64,000 nucleotides of DNA from Chryseobacterium phosphatilyticum (GCF_002899825.2 NZ_PPED02000002.1:62001-126000); one strand, 5' to 3'; shown: positions 8,841-19,191, counted from the stretch's first letter. Notes: generated by a model from the letters alone, not told the origin. Numbers and translations: made by a program.

Positions 8841-11693
8841 TTATTCTCTGTTTTTTACCAGAATCCAACCGCTGTATTTAATCGCAGTCTGCTTGCCGTT
8901 AGGCTCATTCCATCCGATTTCATACCAGTAGCTTCCTGTAGGAACTTTTTTGTTTCCTCCGGAAGTTCCATCCCACTTGTATCCATTAGACTTATCGGCC
9001 TGGAAGATCTTAGCTCCATATCTGTCAAAAATATTAAAGATAAGATTGTTTTTATTGGCCAGTAATGAATAATCTATGGCATCATTTACCCCATCCTCAT
9101 TAGGAGTAATTACATTGATAATATTAGGAATCGTGATATCTACTTTTATCGGAACGCAGTTATAGTCATCTTTTACATATACACTCACATCGCCTCTTGG
9201 CATATTTGCAAATACATTGGAGTCCTGCCAGTTAATATTGTCAATAGAGTATTGATAAGGAGGTGTGCCCCCTATAACGTAAACTGTTATTGTATTCGTT
9301 GAAATTTCGATATTAGATACCACTGGTTGTTCTGAAGGATATACTTTCACCGTTTGTGTGGTAATACAATCTCCTGTCTTGAGTTTTACCCAATACGTTC
9401 CTACTCCCACATTTTTGATGACTTGCGTGGTCGCTCCTGTACTCCATTCGTAGCTTTTAAATCCTGGCCCTGCATCTAAGGTCGTTTTGCCTTCTACACA
9501 GATAATTTTATCAACCAGAACATCAGATTTTACAGGAGGAATAACAATTAAAGTTACTTTTGCCACTCTGTAGCATCCGTTGGCATTAGTTACTTTTATA
9601 TAAACGACTCCATTTGGGGCTATATAATTTGTTGCATTTAAAATTTCATTTGTTCCCGCGTGAGCATCTGTAAGAGAAGGGTAGTACTTTTTGGTAATAC
9701 CGGTAGCTGTTGTTACACTGGCATTTGCAAGGTTAAAAAGTCCTGTTGTGGGATTGGGTTCTAAGAAACATGTTCTTATTGATGTATCATTTACTATTGG
9801 GCTTTCTGATACAATTAAATTCATTGTAACTTCTTCACAATCTGTGAAGTCAGGATTGTTGCCACAAAATTTGTAAACGAAAGTGTCGGCACCAAAATAA
9901 TTAAAGTTTGGCGCATAGCTGATGACTCCTGTAAGAGGGTCAATGACAACATTACCATTAGCCGGAGGAGTAATGATTGTAACTGTTCCGGGAACGACTG
10001 TTTGGGTAGAGCTGGAGAAAGTTGGGACAAACTGTTTTACTCCGTCACACACCGTATCATTAAGGGTTGTTTTCTTTAGACAAGTATATACTTTATATAC
10101 CGGAGTAATGACCGGAGGACAACTTCCAACGGTAATTTTTACAGTGTAATTTCCTGATTGTGTAGGGGTAAATGAATTGGTTGTTGCACCCGGAACCGGG
10201 GTAGCATCTCTATACCATTGGTAGGTATCAAAACTGTCGCCTACTTCAAGGGTAATTCCCGGAATACATTCTCCATCTTGTTTTGCAATAACGGGAATGG
10301 AGGAAAACCCTGCAAAATAACCACCGTAACCTACGACACCACTCCCTCCGGAAATACCTGCTGTAACAGCTTTTGTAGAAGTAATGGTAACATTTCCCGT
10401 AATGTCCGGTACAGAATAAGAAACCCAGTTAGAGGTTCCAGTTACGGGATAAGGTCCTTGTGTAGCCGGGGGCGCAACTCCGTTTACTGTAACTGTAGCG
10501 CCTGCTTCTGTAAGGATATTCAACTTTACAATATGACCCGAAAGAGTTCCCTGATAAGGAAGATCCTTGATTTTCCCTATCTCGTCAATTTTTCTTGGTA
10601 AATAACAATTCAACGGAGGGATGTAATTGAATCCTAATGTCGCATTACTGGTAGAAACCCCTGCCATTAACTGATACACATATACATTTTTTGTTGTTCG
10701 TATGTACATGTTGTAATGATTATTTCCCTGATTGATATAGTTGGTATTGTTCACCTTATTAACTCTATAACTTTCGCCTTCAGCTAATGTGGCTACAGGT
10801 GTAGTTCCGTTGTTGATATATACCTGGGTACCACCTTCTGTTGCAACAATTAAGGCGTCTTCCATGTATTTGGCAATATTTCCGTTTCCTTTTACCACAA
10901 CAAATTCATTTCCTAAGCGGTCTACAGGTACAGATTGGTCCATGATAATGTCGGAACCATCATAAAATCCTCCGGCAGCCATCGCAAACTGACCATTAAA
11001 GTTCCCGTTGGTTACAGAGATCGGTTTATCTGATTCTATTTTAGCTCCGATAAAAGCTTCTTTATTTAATGCTTTATCACCCATGCCTTCAATAATATAA
11101 GATTGTCCTTTATTTAAAGTGAAAGTAAGGGTAGGATTGGTTGCTCCCGTCCATCCATTGGTGAATATGATGTTAGGTGAGTAGTTGGATACCGTAACAT
11201 GAGTGTTATCTTCTGTTGCGAGAATTCCGGCGGTAAAATTATACTCGTTATTGAGTTCTTCAATAGGGGCTGTTACAGCATAAAACTTTGTTCCAATTCC
11301 AGCTTTACCCTTTGAAGTTAGTATTTCACCATGAGAATTTACCGAGAATCTGTAGGTCACAAAATAGGGCTTTGTTCCCTTAGTATACAGCCCTTTATTT
11401 CCGGGATTGAAAAGTTCCCCATTGGTACTCGCTACCATTCTGTTGATAGGTACGTCAAATGTTTGTGGAGCCCCTTTACTGATTGTAACGGTGCCTAACA
11501 GAGCATTATTGCTGTAGATCTCTACGTCAAAAGGGGTGACTGAATCTGTTGAGAAATACAGAGCCTGTTTGGGGGTGACCACTTTCCCCGCTCTGGCTGC
11601 CATGGGTGCAAACCAATGTTCTGTATCTCTTTGGGCAAACAACATATTGATGGCCGCAAACAGTAACAGAATAACTGATAGAATTTTTTTCAT
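8841..11693 (-). CDS. Giant T9SS type B-sorted surface protein, paralog 2 (short form)
   Basis: 950 residues with the same plan as its neighbours: signal peptide (to about MLFAQ), DTEHWFAPMAARAGK, the IgGFc-binding-like region with ILATEDNTHVTVSNY and NCYLPRKIDEIGKI, the GYGGYFAGFSSIPVI segment, an Ig/PKD-like module (DTYQWYRDATPVPGATTNSF), a cadherin-like module (NYFGADTFVYKFCGNNPDF), then a DAGPGFKSYEWSTGATT repeat. The type B CTD runs from NVITPNEDGVNDAIDYS to SGWILVKNRE. Compared with paralogs 1 and 4 it lacks the two Asp-rich modules, which explains its smaller size. It has its own terminator and a gap of 113 bases to paralog 1, so the genes may be transcribed separately. Function inferred as adhesion or surface coat. 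Confidence 0.85.
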   Translation of the reverse strand: MKKILSVILLLFAAINMLFAQRDTEHWFAPMAARAGKVVTPKQALYFSTDSVTPFDVEIYSNNALLGTVTISKGAPQTFDVPINRMVASTNGELFNPGNKGLYTKGTKPYFVTYRFSVNSHGEILTSKGKAGIGTKFYAVTAPIEELNNEYNFTAGILATEDNTHVTVSNYSPNIIFTNGWTGATNPTLTFTLNKGQSYIIEGMGDKALNKEAFIGAKIESDKPISVTNGNFNGQFAMAAGGFYDGSDIIMDQSVPVDRLGNEFVVVKGNGNIAKYMEDALIVATEGGTQVYINNGTTPVATLAEGESYRVNKVNNTNYINQGNNHYNMYIRTTKNVYVYQLMAGVSTSNATLGFNYIPPLNCYLPRKIDEIGKIKDLPYQGTLSGHIVKLNILTEAGATVTVNGVAPPATQGPYPVTGTSNWVSYSVPDITGNVTITSTKAVTAGISGGSGVVGYGGYFAGFSSIPVIAKQDGECIPGITLEVGDSFDTYQWYRDATPVPGATTNSFTPTQSGNYTVKITVGSCPPVITPVYKVYTCLKKTTLNDTVCDGVKQFVPTFSSSTQTVVPGTVTIITPPANGNVVIDPLTGVISYAPNFNYFGADTFVYKFCGNNPDFTDCEEVTMNLIVSESPIVNDTSIRTCFLEPNPTTGLFNLANASVTTATGITKKYYPSLTDAHAGTNEILNATNYIAPNGVVYIKVTNANGCYRVAKVTLIVIPPVKSDVLVDKIICVEGKTTLDAGPGFKSYEWSTGATTQVIKNVGVGTYWVKLKTGDCITTQTVKVYPSEQPVVSNIEISTNTITVYVIGGTPPYQYSIDNINWQDSNVFANMPRGDVSVYVKDDYNCVPIKVDITIPNIINVITPNEDGVNDAIDYSLLANKNNLIFNIFDRYGAKIFQADKSNGYKWDGTSGGNKKVPTGSYWYEIGWNEPNGKQTAIKYSGWILVKNRE

Positions 11694-11775
11694 AGAGATA
11701 GAATTAGATTTTTTACAAAAATAACAGAATAACTGATTGATATTTAAAATATTTTATGATTTTTATTACTGTATT

Positions 11776-11812
11776 GATAAAATAAGCCGCGATTGGATAA
11801 TCACGGCTTATA
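11776..11812 (-). terminator. Terminator of the surface protein gene ending at 11831
   Basis: Stem AAGCCGCGAT (about 11783-11792) with ATCACGGCTT (about 11800-11809), one G-U pair, followed on the minus strand by an A/T-rich run. Confidence 0.75.
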
Positions 11813-11830
11813 AAATGTATGTTTTAACGA

Positions 11831-14674
11831 TTATTCTCTGTTTTTTACAAGGATCCAACCGGTATATTTTATTGGAGTTTTGTTTTTATTTGCTTCATTC
11901 CAGGTAATATGATACCAATAAGTCCCGGTAACAATTCTCTTGTCAAAATGTTTTCCGTCCCATTTGAAATTGTTGAATTTATTACCCGTGAATATGGTGT
12001 TTCCATATCGGTCATATATGGAGAAGGTAAGGTTTTCTTTATATGCCAGTTCACTGTAATCTATAAAATCATTTACATTATCCCCATTAGGAGTAATAGC
12101 ATTTAATAGGTTAGGAATTGTAATTTCTACGGCAACAGGAGTACAGTTATAGACATCCTTTACATAGAAGGTATGCTGACCTCTCGTTAATCCTGTAAAT
12201 ATGTTAGAGTCTTGCCAGGTACCTGTCCCATCAACTGCATATTTATAAGGAGGTTTACCTCCGGTTACTATTACCGTTGCATTATTATTGTTGATCTCAA
12301 TGCTTTGAATAACAGGGTCATCTGCTTTTTTCACTTTTACAATTTGTGTAAGGAAGCATCCGTTTTTACCAAGTATTACAGAATATTCACCTACTCCCAC
12401 ATCTCTTATTCCTGAACTTGTAGCACCTGTACTCCATTGGTATGAATCATATCCTGGTCCTGCATCAAGATTTGTTCTGGCATCCATACAAATATACTGA
12501 TCTACCAGAACCGGAGATTTTTTAATAGGAAGCGGAACAAGTGTAATTTTTGCAGTGGCCGCACAACCTTCAACAGTAGTTACTCTTACATAGACTACTC
12601 CACCTGTTGAAGGGAAATTGTCAGGCGTTGTAATTTCATTGGTTCCTGCAGTAAGGTCAGCCATTGTACGATAGTATTTTTTGGTTACTGCATTATAGTC
12701 TGTCACTTTCGCTTTAGTCAGATCAAAATAAGCATAAGGTGCTACATCGTACCAACATGCTGTTATAGTGACATCCTGTACAACAAAAGGAATAACTTTC
12801 AGGTTTAAAGTAATTTGTTCACAATCTGTGAACTCAACAGAATCACCGCAGAATTTATATACAATCTGATCAGTTCCCTCAAAATTGGCATTTGGAGTAT
12901 AGGTGATAGTACCATTTGGATTGAGAACCGCTGTCCCTTTTGTAGGGGGTGTTAAAATGATTACAGTACTTGGAACCGGAGTTTGTGTAGAAGAGGTAAA
13001 CGTTGGTGTAATCGTTTTAGTAGCACATATATTAAGCGTCTGGGTGGTAAGTTTTAAACAGTTTTGTACTTTATAGATAGGAGTTGTCACCGGAGGACAT
13101 GAACCCATTGATACTTTTACTGTATAATTTCCTGAATCAGTTGGGGTATATGTATTTGCAGTAGCTCCCGGGATTAAAGTTCCGTTGCGATACCACTGAT
13201 AGCCATCATATCCGTCATCCAGTTCCAAAATAAGTCCGGGAACACACTCTCCTGTCTTTTTTGAAATGATCGGGATCGACGAGAATCCTGCAAAGTAGCC
13301 TCCGTAGCCTGCTGAACTATATCCTCCGTTGATACCGGCGGTTACAGCTTTTGTAGAGGTGATGCTAAGGTTTCCTGTAATGCTGTTAATAGCATATGTC
13401 ACCCAGTTTGTATTTCCTGATAGTTGGTATGGCCCTTCTGCTGGCAATGGCGGGTTTCCGTTGACAAGTACTGTGGCTCCTGCCTCTGTTAATATATTTA
13501 ACTTTACAACTAAGTCAGATTGCGTGGTGCTGGCTCCCCCTGTTCCAAGAGGCATTTCATTGATCTTTCCGATCTCATCAATTTTTCTAGGCAAGAAACA
13601 GTTCAATGGCGGGATGTAATTGAATCCATTGGTAGCATCACTGTCATTTACCCCAACAAACTGATATAAGTACACATTTTTAGTTGTTGAAATAAACATG
13701 TTTGAATGAGTACCAGTACCTGGTTGTGTAACGTAGCTGGTTTCATCAATTCTATAAAACTGCCCCGTATTGAGAGTCTGCGCTGGGGTAGTGGCCCCAT
13801 TGATGTATATTTCAGTATTATCTTCTGTGGCTATAATGAGACCCCCTTCCATGTTTAGAGCTGGTTTGGTAGATCTTGTCTTTACCATAGCAAATGTATT
13901 TCCAAGTCTGTTAACCGGTACAGACTGGTCAAGAATAGGGTCACTTCCGTTAATTGTTGTGGCAGAGAAGTTACCATTACAACTTCCGTTAGTAAGGGTA
14001 ACAGGTTTGTCTGATTCAACTTTAGCTCCAATAAATCCTTTGAGATTTCCTTGATTACTCCCTGATCCTGCAAAAATAAATGATTGTCCTTTCTGTAATG
14101 TAAAGGATTCGGAATTACCGGTAGGAGTACCGTTAATAAAAACTACCGGGTTTCCGGGAGGAGCAGGCGGATTCCATGTTACCGTTACATGGGTGTTATC
14201 TTCGGTAGCTAAAATTCCTGCGGTAAAATTATAAATACCATTCGTATTTGTATTGGGGCTGGTGGCTACAAAAAATGTGTTTCCAATCCCGGCCTTTCCT
14301 TTACTGGTGATAATTTCTCCGTGAACACTATTGGCAAGCCTTAAACTGCAGTAAAAAGGTTTTAAACCCTTTAAATACAGCCCTCTGTTGCCAACAACGA
14401 ATGCATTAGATGAGGTGCCGGTAGAAATAAGGTCACTGTTCAATTTATAGGTTTGCGGATTTCCTTTACTGATAGTCACCGTTGTGACAACCGCATTGTT
14501 ATTGTATATGGTTACATCAAAAGGGGTTATGGAATCAGTAGAAAGATAGATCATATCCGTAAAACTCCCGGATGAAGTATAGTATGGAGCAATCCAGTGT
14601 TCAGTATCTCTTTGTGCAAAGACCGTGCTGACTGTTAAAAAAGTTAATACTAGACTGAGTAGAAATCTTTTCAT
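11831..14674 (-). CDS. Giant T9SS type B-sorted surface protein, paralog 3 (short form)
   Basis: 947 residues. The signal peptide MKRFLLSLVLTFLTVSTVFA is followed by QRDTEHWIAPYYTSSGS; note Ile for the Phe found in the other three copies. The central region has ILATEDNTHVTVTWNPP with a Pro/Gly-rich insertion, NCFLPRKIDEIGKINEMP, AGYGGYFAGFSSIPIISK, and DGYQWYRNGTLIPGATANTY (Ig/PKD-like). A cadherin-like module (FEGTDQIVYKFCGDSVEF) and DAGPGYDSYQWSTGATS follow. The type B CTD is NAITPNGDNVNDFIDYS to TGWILVKNRE. It is closest in architecture to paralog 2. The gap to paralog 4 is only 78 bases with no obvious terminator, so paralogs 4 and 3 may share a transcript. Confidence 0.85.
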   Translation of the reverse strand: MKRFLLSLVLTFLTVSTVFAQRDTEHWIAPYYTSSGSFTDMIYLSTDSITPFDVTIYNNNAVVTTVTISKGNPQTYKLNSDLISTGTSSNAFVVGNRGLYLKGLKPFYCSLRLANSVHGEIITSKGKAGIGNTFFVATSPNTNTNGIYNFTAGILATEDNTHVTVTWNPPAPPGNPVVFINGTPTGNSESFTLQKGQSFIFAGSGSNQGNLKGFIGAKVESDKPVTLTNGSCNGNFSATTINGSDPILDQSVPVNRLGNTFAMVKTRSTKPALNMEGGLIIATEDNTEIYINGATTPAQTLNTGQFYRIDETSYVTQPGTGTHSNMFISTTKNVYLYQFVGVNDSDATNGFNYIPPLNCFLPRKIDEIGKINEMPLGTGGASTTQSDLVVKLNILTEAGATVLVNGNPPLPAEGPYQLSGNTNWVTYAINSITGNLSITSTKAVTAGINGGYSSAGYGGYFAGFSSIPIISKKTGECVPGLILELDDGYDGYQWYRNGTLIPGATANTYTPTDSGNYTVKVSMGSCPPVTTPIYKVQNCLKLTTQTLNICATKTITPTFTSSTQTPVPSTVIILTPPTKGTAVLNPNGTITYTPNANFEGTDQIVYKFCGDSVEFTDCEQITLNLKVIPFVVQDVTITACWYDVAPYAYFDLTKAKVTDYNAVTKKYYRTMADLTAGTNEITTPDNFPSTGGVVYVRVTTVEGCAATAKITLVPLPIKKSPVLVDQYICMDARTNLDAGPGYDSYQWSTGATSSGIRDVGVGEYSVILGKNGCFLTQIVKVKKADDPVIQSIEINNNNATVIVTGGKPPYKYAVDGTGTWQDSNIFTGLTRGQHTFYVKDVYNCTPVAVEITIPNLLNAITPNGDNVNDFIDYSELAYKENLTFSIYDRYGNTIFTGNKFNNFKWDGKHFDKRIVTGTYWYHITWNEANKNKTPIKYTGWILVKNRE

Positions 14675-14752
14675 GTGTATGGAATTAGGATTTCCACAAA
14701 ATTAAAATAAAAATTGAAATATGTTTAATAAACTGTAAATAAAAGTTAAAAA

Positions 14753-17700
14753 TTATTCTCTATTTTTAATTAAAAGCCACCCTGAATACGAAACTGGTAA
14801 TTGAGTGTCGGGTTCTGTCCATTTGATAACATACCAATAGGTTCCGGTAGGAAGGTTTCTGCCATTTGATTTTCCATCCCAAATATAGCTTTTGTCGGTA
14901 GATTTATAGACAGATGATCCATATCGGTCTGCTACTTCAATAGTGACATTTTGTTTTATTCTTAATTCGGAATAATTTAAAATATCATTAATACCATCAC
15001 CATTAGGAGTAATAGTATTGATAAGGTTAATGATCAAAAACTCTTTGGTGACATGACGGCACCCGTCTGAGCCTAGCACGTACACGGTATGTATACCTCT
15101 TGATAATCCCGTAAATACATTAGATGTCTGATAATCAAAACCATTTAATGAATACTTGTAAGGAGGTGTTCCTCCGGTCACAAAAACGGTTGCTGTAGTT
15201 CCTGTAACATCAATTTTTGTAATAGTAGGTGACTGCGCTGTTGTTATATTTACATATTGACGATATATACAGCCATTAAACCCCAGATCTACATAATAGT
15301 TTCCAGCGTTAGCAGAGATAGTTTGGGTGGTTGCTCCGTTGCTCCATGCATACGATGAGAATCCGGGCCCTGCATCCAATAATATTTTTTCATTGGAACA
15401 GATAATCTGATCATATAATGTCGTTGATTTTTTTGGAGATTTTAAAGTAAGCGTTAAATTTCCTGTACCGGGACATGCCGTGCTGCTTTGAAACCTTATG
15501 TAAAAAATACCTGTAGAGGTAAGAATTTGTGAGGCAGGAACTGGATTGATTCCCGTTTGTGCATTGGCAAGTGAAGTATAAAATGATAAAATAACACTTG
15601 GGTCTGTTGTAAATAAAGCTTTGTAATCATTAAGATTTACTGTTTCCGAGCCATTCAGATCATCATCACAGGCATCTGTTTGTGCTGAACTGGTGATCAA
15701 TGATACTTTATTACCAATCGTGAAGTTGATTTGTCCAAAAGCAGGAGGACATCCTCCGGTTGTAGAAGATACCCGGACATATACTGTTGTATTGGTTGTA
15801 AATGTCCAGTTGGTGGGAAGCGTATTGCTATTTCCGGCATTGGCATCAGCCTGATTAAGGTAATATTGTACAGTGAAATTGGCAAAGTTGTTTACAATCT
15901 GCGGAGTTACATTAGCAAAGTTGACATTGATAAGACCTTCAAAATGATCATCACAAATATTAGCATTATAATTATTGGTGTTGATATTTGGAGAAGGAAA
16001 TGTATTTAATGTAATAGCGGCAACCAGAGAACATCCATATATAGAAGTTACGTTAGCATATACCGTTCCTGCAGGGCCTGAGTAAGATGCTGGTATCGCA
16101 ATTGGCCCCGTTAAGTTAGCATTAGTAAAATAGGTAATTGTAGCTGTAGTATCCGGAGTAACATTTACTGTCGTCAGATTGAATGTTCCGTTTCCGTTGG
16201 CTGCAGCACAAGAAGATATTGTTGCATTGGTTGTTTGAAGAAAGTGTGTATTAACTATAATTTTAAAATATTCAAAAGCAGCAGGATTTCCATTTCCCTG
16301 AATATAATAGGTGAATGTATCAGTAGAATTTGCTGTTATTCCTGCATTGGGACTGTAGGTAATTTGACCAGTTGTAGGGTTGATAGCGACACTTCCATTG
16401 GTAGGTTGCACAATAATAGTGGTGTTTGCGGGAACAGCCGGTTGGGTAGAATTGGTAAATACAGGAGTAATTATTTTCGTATTACATGATCCTATCTCAT
16501 AAGTTGTGGTTGTAACAGGGGGGCATTTGGTGTAATCATATTCTGCAGTGAACCTTGATTCACAGTTGTTTTTAGTTATATAGCAAGTATAAACTCCCGT
16601 TCCATACAGATCAGGATTAACAGAAGGTGTTGTGGCGCCCGGAATTTGTGCCCCGTTAAAATACCATTGATAGCCGTCATGTCCTGAATCTACTTCAAGA
16701 AGTACTCCGTTATAACAATCACCTGTTTTAGAAATGACCGGAATAGAAGAAAAACCGGCAAAGTATCCTCCGTATCCTACTGCTCCGTTTCCTGCTGCAA
16801 TTCCTGCTGTAACAGGCTTTGTAGAAGATACTGTAACATTTCCTGTTACATTGGGCATTGAATAAGTAACCCAGTTGGGATTTCCGTTTATAGGGGCAAA
16901 TCCGGTAATAGTATTTCCATTTACTGTTACTGTGGCGCCGGTTTGAGTAATAATGTTAAGCTTAGTATTATAACTATCACCACCAATACGATTGATATAT
17001 CCTATTTCATCAATCTCTTTGGGTAGAAAGCAACTTAATGGGGGGATGAAGTTCATTCCTCCTGTCTGATATACTGTACTTCCGGAAGCTCCGGCAAGAA
17101 GCTGATAGACATAGATGTTTTTATTTGAGGAAATACTCATGTTGTAGTTTCCATTTCCTTGATTTACATAGCTTGTAGCTTCAATCAAACGATAATCTCC
17201 TGCGTTAAGACTGACACCGGCTATGGAATTTCCATTAACGGTAAGGGTTGTGCCATTTTCTGTCGCAATAATTAAGGCTTTTTCCATTCCTACAGTGCTG
17301 GGTCCATTTCCTTTTACCATCACAAAATCTTTTCCAAGTCTTTCCGTAGGAACAGCCTGATCCATCAATATATCCACATTGGTGCTGTTTTGAGTGGTAT
17401 ATAGTCCATTGAAGTTTCCGTTAGTAACAGATACCGGTTTATTGGCAACAAGCTTTGCGCCCAGCAATCCTCTTCTGTTATTTATTCCTCCCATGTCACT
17501 ATTAACATCAAGGATATAAGATTTTCCTTTGTTGATCGTAAAAGTTCTGTCAGACATGACACTTCCATCAGCGAAAATAATACTAGGGTTATATCCGGAT
17601 ACTGTTACTGTGGTATTGTCTTCCGTAGCCGTTACTCCTACTGTAGAATTTACATATTCTTTTGGTGAAGTAGTAGGAGCGGTTCCGATAAAGAAGGTTT

Positions 17701-18100
17701 TTCCAACCCCAGCCATTCCTTTTGAGGTAATGATTTCTGCTTGTTGGGGAACTGAAAACCTGAAGTTGGCAAAGAATTTTTTCGATCCCTTAACATGAAG
17801 TCCCATCGTGTTTTGGGTAAACAGATTGTTTGGGGTGGATGCAATCATATAATTGCTCGGAATAGCAAGCTGAACAGGATTACCTTTGCTTACCTGTACC
17901 GTAGAAAATACTGTATTGTTATTAGAAACTTGTACAGAAAACGGAGAAATCTCGTTGGTTGATAAATATAAATAGCATTGCGGTGGATTGTTTCCTTGAA
18001 GTGAACTTGCTGACATCGGAGCAAACCAATGCTCTGTGTCCAATTGTGCATTAGCAAATAAACAAATAAAAGTACAAATAGTTAGTAGAAATTTTTTCAT
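14753..18100 (-). CDS. Giant T9SS type B-sorted surface protein, paralog 4 (long form)
   Basis: 1115 residues, first of the tandem set in the direction of transcription. The signal peptide MKKFLLTICTFICLFANAQ precedes LDTEHWFAPMSASSLQG. The IgGFc-binding-like region includes VTATEDNTTVTVSGYNP and SCFLPKEIDEIGYI; GYGGYFAGFSSIPVIS and DGYQWYFNGAQIPGATTPS follow. Like paralog 1 it has two Asp-rich modules (ICDDHFEGLINV and ACDDDLNGSETV) and then DAGPGFSSYAWSNGATTQ. The C-terminal type B sorting domain spans NTITPNGDGINDILNYS to SGWLLIKNRE. It needs the T9SS PorU/PorV/gliding machinery, none of which is encoded in this window. It lies next to tsf without any functional link. Confidence 0.85.
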   Translation of the reverse strand: MKKFLLTICTFICLFANAQLDTEHWFAPMSASSLQGNNPPQCYLYLSTNEISPFSVQVSNNNTVFSTVQVSKGNPVQLAIPSNYMIASTPNNLFTQNTMGLHVKGSKKFFANFRFSVPQQAEIITSKGMAGVGKTFFIGTAPTTSPKEYVNSTVGVTATEDNTTVTVSGYNPSIIFADGSVMSDRTFTINKGKSYILDVNSDMGGINNRRGLLGAKLVANKPVSVTNGNFNGLYTTQNSTNVDILMDQAVPTERLGKDFVMVKGNGPSTVGMEKALIIATENGTTLTVNGNSIAGVSLNAGDYRLIEATSYVNQGNGNYNMSISSNKNIYVYQLLAGASGSTVYQTGGMNFIPPLSCFLPKEIDEIGYINRIGGDSYNTKLNIITQTGATVTVNGNTITGFAPINGNPNWVTYSMPNVTGNVTVSSTKPVTAGIAAGNGAVGYGGYFAGFSSIPVISKTGDCYNGVLLEVDSGHDGYQWYFNGAQIPGATTPSVNPDLYGTGVYTCYITKNNCESRFTAEYDYTKCPPVTTTTYEIGSCNTKIITPVFTNSTQPAVPANTTIIVQPTNGSVAINPTTGQITYSPNAGITANSTDTFTYYIQGNGNPAAFEYFKIIVNTHFLQTTNATISSCAAANGNGTFNLTTVNVTPDTTATITYFTNANLTGPIAIPASYSGPAGTVYANVTSIYGCSLVAAITLNTFPSPNINTNNYNANICDDHFEGLINVNFANVTPQIVNNFANFTVQYYLNQADANAGNSNTLPTNWTFTTNTTVYVRVSSTTGGCPPAFGQINFTIGNKVSLITSSAQTDACDDDLNGSETVNLNDYKALFTTDPSVILSFYTSLANAQTGINPVPASQILTSTGIFYIRFQSSTACPGTGNLTLTLKSPKKSTTLYDQIICSNEKILLDAGPGFSSYAWSNGATTQTISANAGNYYVDLGFNGCIYRQYVNITTAQSPTITKIDVTGTTATVFVTGGTPPYKYSLNGFDYQTSNVFTGLSRGIHTVYVLGSDGCRHVTKEFLIINLINTITPNGDGINDILNYSELRIKQNVTIEVADRYGSSVYKSTDKSYIWDGKSNGRNLPTGTYWYVIKWTEPDTQLPVSYSGWLLIKNRE

Positions 18101-18245
18101 GCTTTATTATAAGGGCCGCAAAAATAAGTATTAATAATCTGATTTTTGCATGAAAAAAAACTTTAAAATATGGTTTTTGGTTTATTTATTTAATATTTAA
18201 GATTAACTTCATATTGTGTTCATGTTCACTCATGTGATTAATAAA

Positions 18246-18273
18246 AAAATCCCGATGAAATTCATCGGGATCC
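18246..18273 (-). terminator. Terminator of tsf
   Basis: Stem ATCCCGATGAA (18249-18259) with TTCATCGGGAT (18261-18271) and an A/T run on the minus-strand distal side. Confidence 0.88.
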
Positions 18274-18294
18274 AATATTTTTTTGAAAGATTGA

Positions 18295-19122
18295 TTAAGC
18301 TAAGCTTACTCTTACAAATCCTGTTACTTTTAAGTCTGCGTTTACAGATTTTACGTAGTCAGCAACTGAGATACTTGGTTCTTTAATGAAATCCTGGTGT
18401 ACCAAAGTGTTGTCTTTGTAGAATCTCTGCATTTTTCCTTTAAGGATATTGTCGATAATGTTTGCAGGCTTACCTTCTTCAGTAAGTTTGTGTCTTTCGA
18501 TCTCTAATTCTTTATCGATTGTCTCCTGAGAAACTCTTGTTTCATCCAAAGCGATTGGGTTCATAGCAGCAACCTGCATAGAAACAGCTTTAGCAGCTTC
18601 GTCAGCTCCGTCTACTTTAGCAGAAAGAGAAGTGATTGCAGCAATTTTGTTTCCAGCGTGGATATAAGCTCCTAAGAAATCTCCCTGGATTCTTTCGAAA
18701 GAACCGATTTCGATTTTTTCACCGATAACTCCTGTTTGCTCAACTAATTTTTCAGCAACAGTAAGTCCGTGGAAATCTGTAGCCAAAAGCTCTTCTTTAG
18801 TAGCAGCAAAAATTGCCATTTCAGCTAATTCGTAAGCTAGCTCGATGAAAGCTTCATTTTTAGCAACGAAGTCAGTTTCGCAGTTTAGAGAGATTACTAC
18901 ACCTAAAGTGTTGTCTTCGTTTACTCTTGCGATTACTGCTCCTTCAGCAGATTCTCTGTCAGCTCTGTTAGCAGCAACTTTTTGTCCTTTTTTTCTAAGG
19001 ATATCTACCGCTTTTTCGAAGTCTCCTTCAGCTTCAACTAGGGCTTTTTTGCAGTCCATCATACCTGCACCTGTTTGGTTTCTCAATTTTGCTACGTCTG
19101 CAGCAGCTGGTGTATAAGACAT
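18295..19122 (-). CDS. tsf: Elongation factor Ts
   Basis: 275 residues, the usual length. The N-terminal UBA-like domain is clear (AAADVAKLRNQTGAGMMDCK at residues 6-25, then KKALVEAEGDFEKAVDILRKKG), followed by the TDFVAKNEAF motif (about 83-92) that contacts EF-Tu near the nucleotide site. EF-Ts regenerates EF-Tu-GTP by nucleotide exchange. ATG start at 19122. It has its own promoter (TATCTTTG at 19184-19191) and its own terminator, so it is monocistronic. This is unusual: in most bacteria, including many flavobacteria, tsf directly follows rpsB. Here it lies at the far end of the minus-strand block from rpsB. Confidence 0.97.
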   Translation of the reverse strand: MSYTPAAADVAKLRNQTGAGMMDCKKALVEAEGDFEKAVDILRKKGQKVAANRADRESAEGAVIARVNEDNTLGVVISLNCETDFVAKNEAFIELAYELAEMAIFAATKEELLATDFHGLTVAEKLVEQTGVIGEKIEIGSFERIQGDFLGAYIHAGNKIAAITSLSAKVDGADEAAKAVSMQVAAMNPIALDETRVSQETIDKELEIERHKLTEEGKPANIIDNILKGKMQRFYKDNTLVHQDFIKEPSISVADYVKSVNADLKVTGFVRVSLA

Positions 19123-19183
19123 AATATCTATTATTTTTTTATTTAAGATTAGTATTAATTTTTAGCTTTAATTTAGAGCAGTG

Positions 19184-19191
19184 CAAAGATA
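19184..19191 (-). promoter_or_regulatory. -7 promoter box for tsf
   Basis: TATCTTTG on the minus strand is an exact TAnnTTTG match 61 bases upstream of the tsf start codon, giving a leader of roughly 55 nt. The -33 TTG is not obvious. Confidence 0.65.

Noticed and set aside
5329..18100. Repeated segments in the giant genes as possible CRISPR or transposon repeats
   Set aside because: Repeats are coding, long, diverged and in frame in four paralogous genes; no regular spacers.
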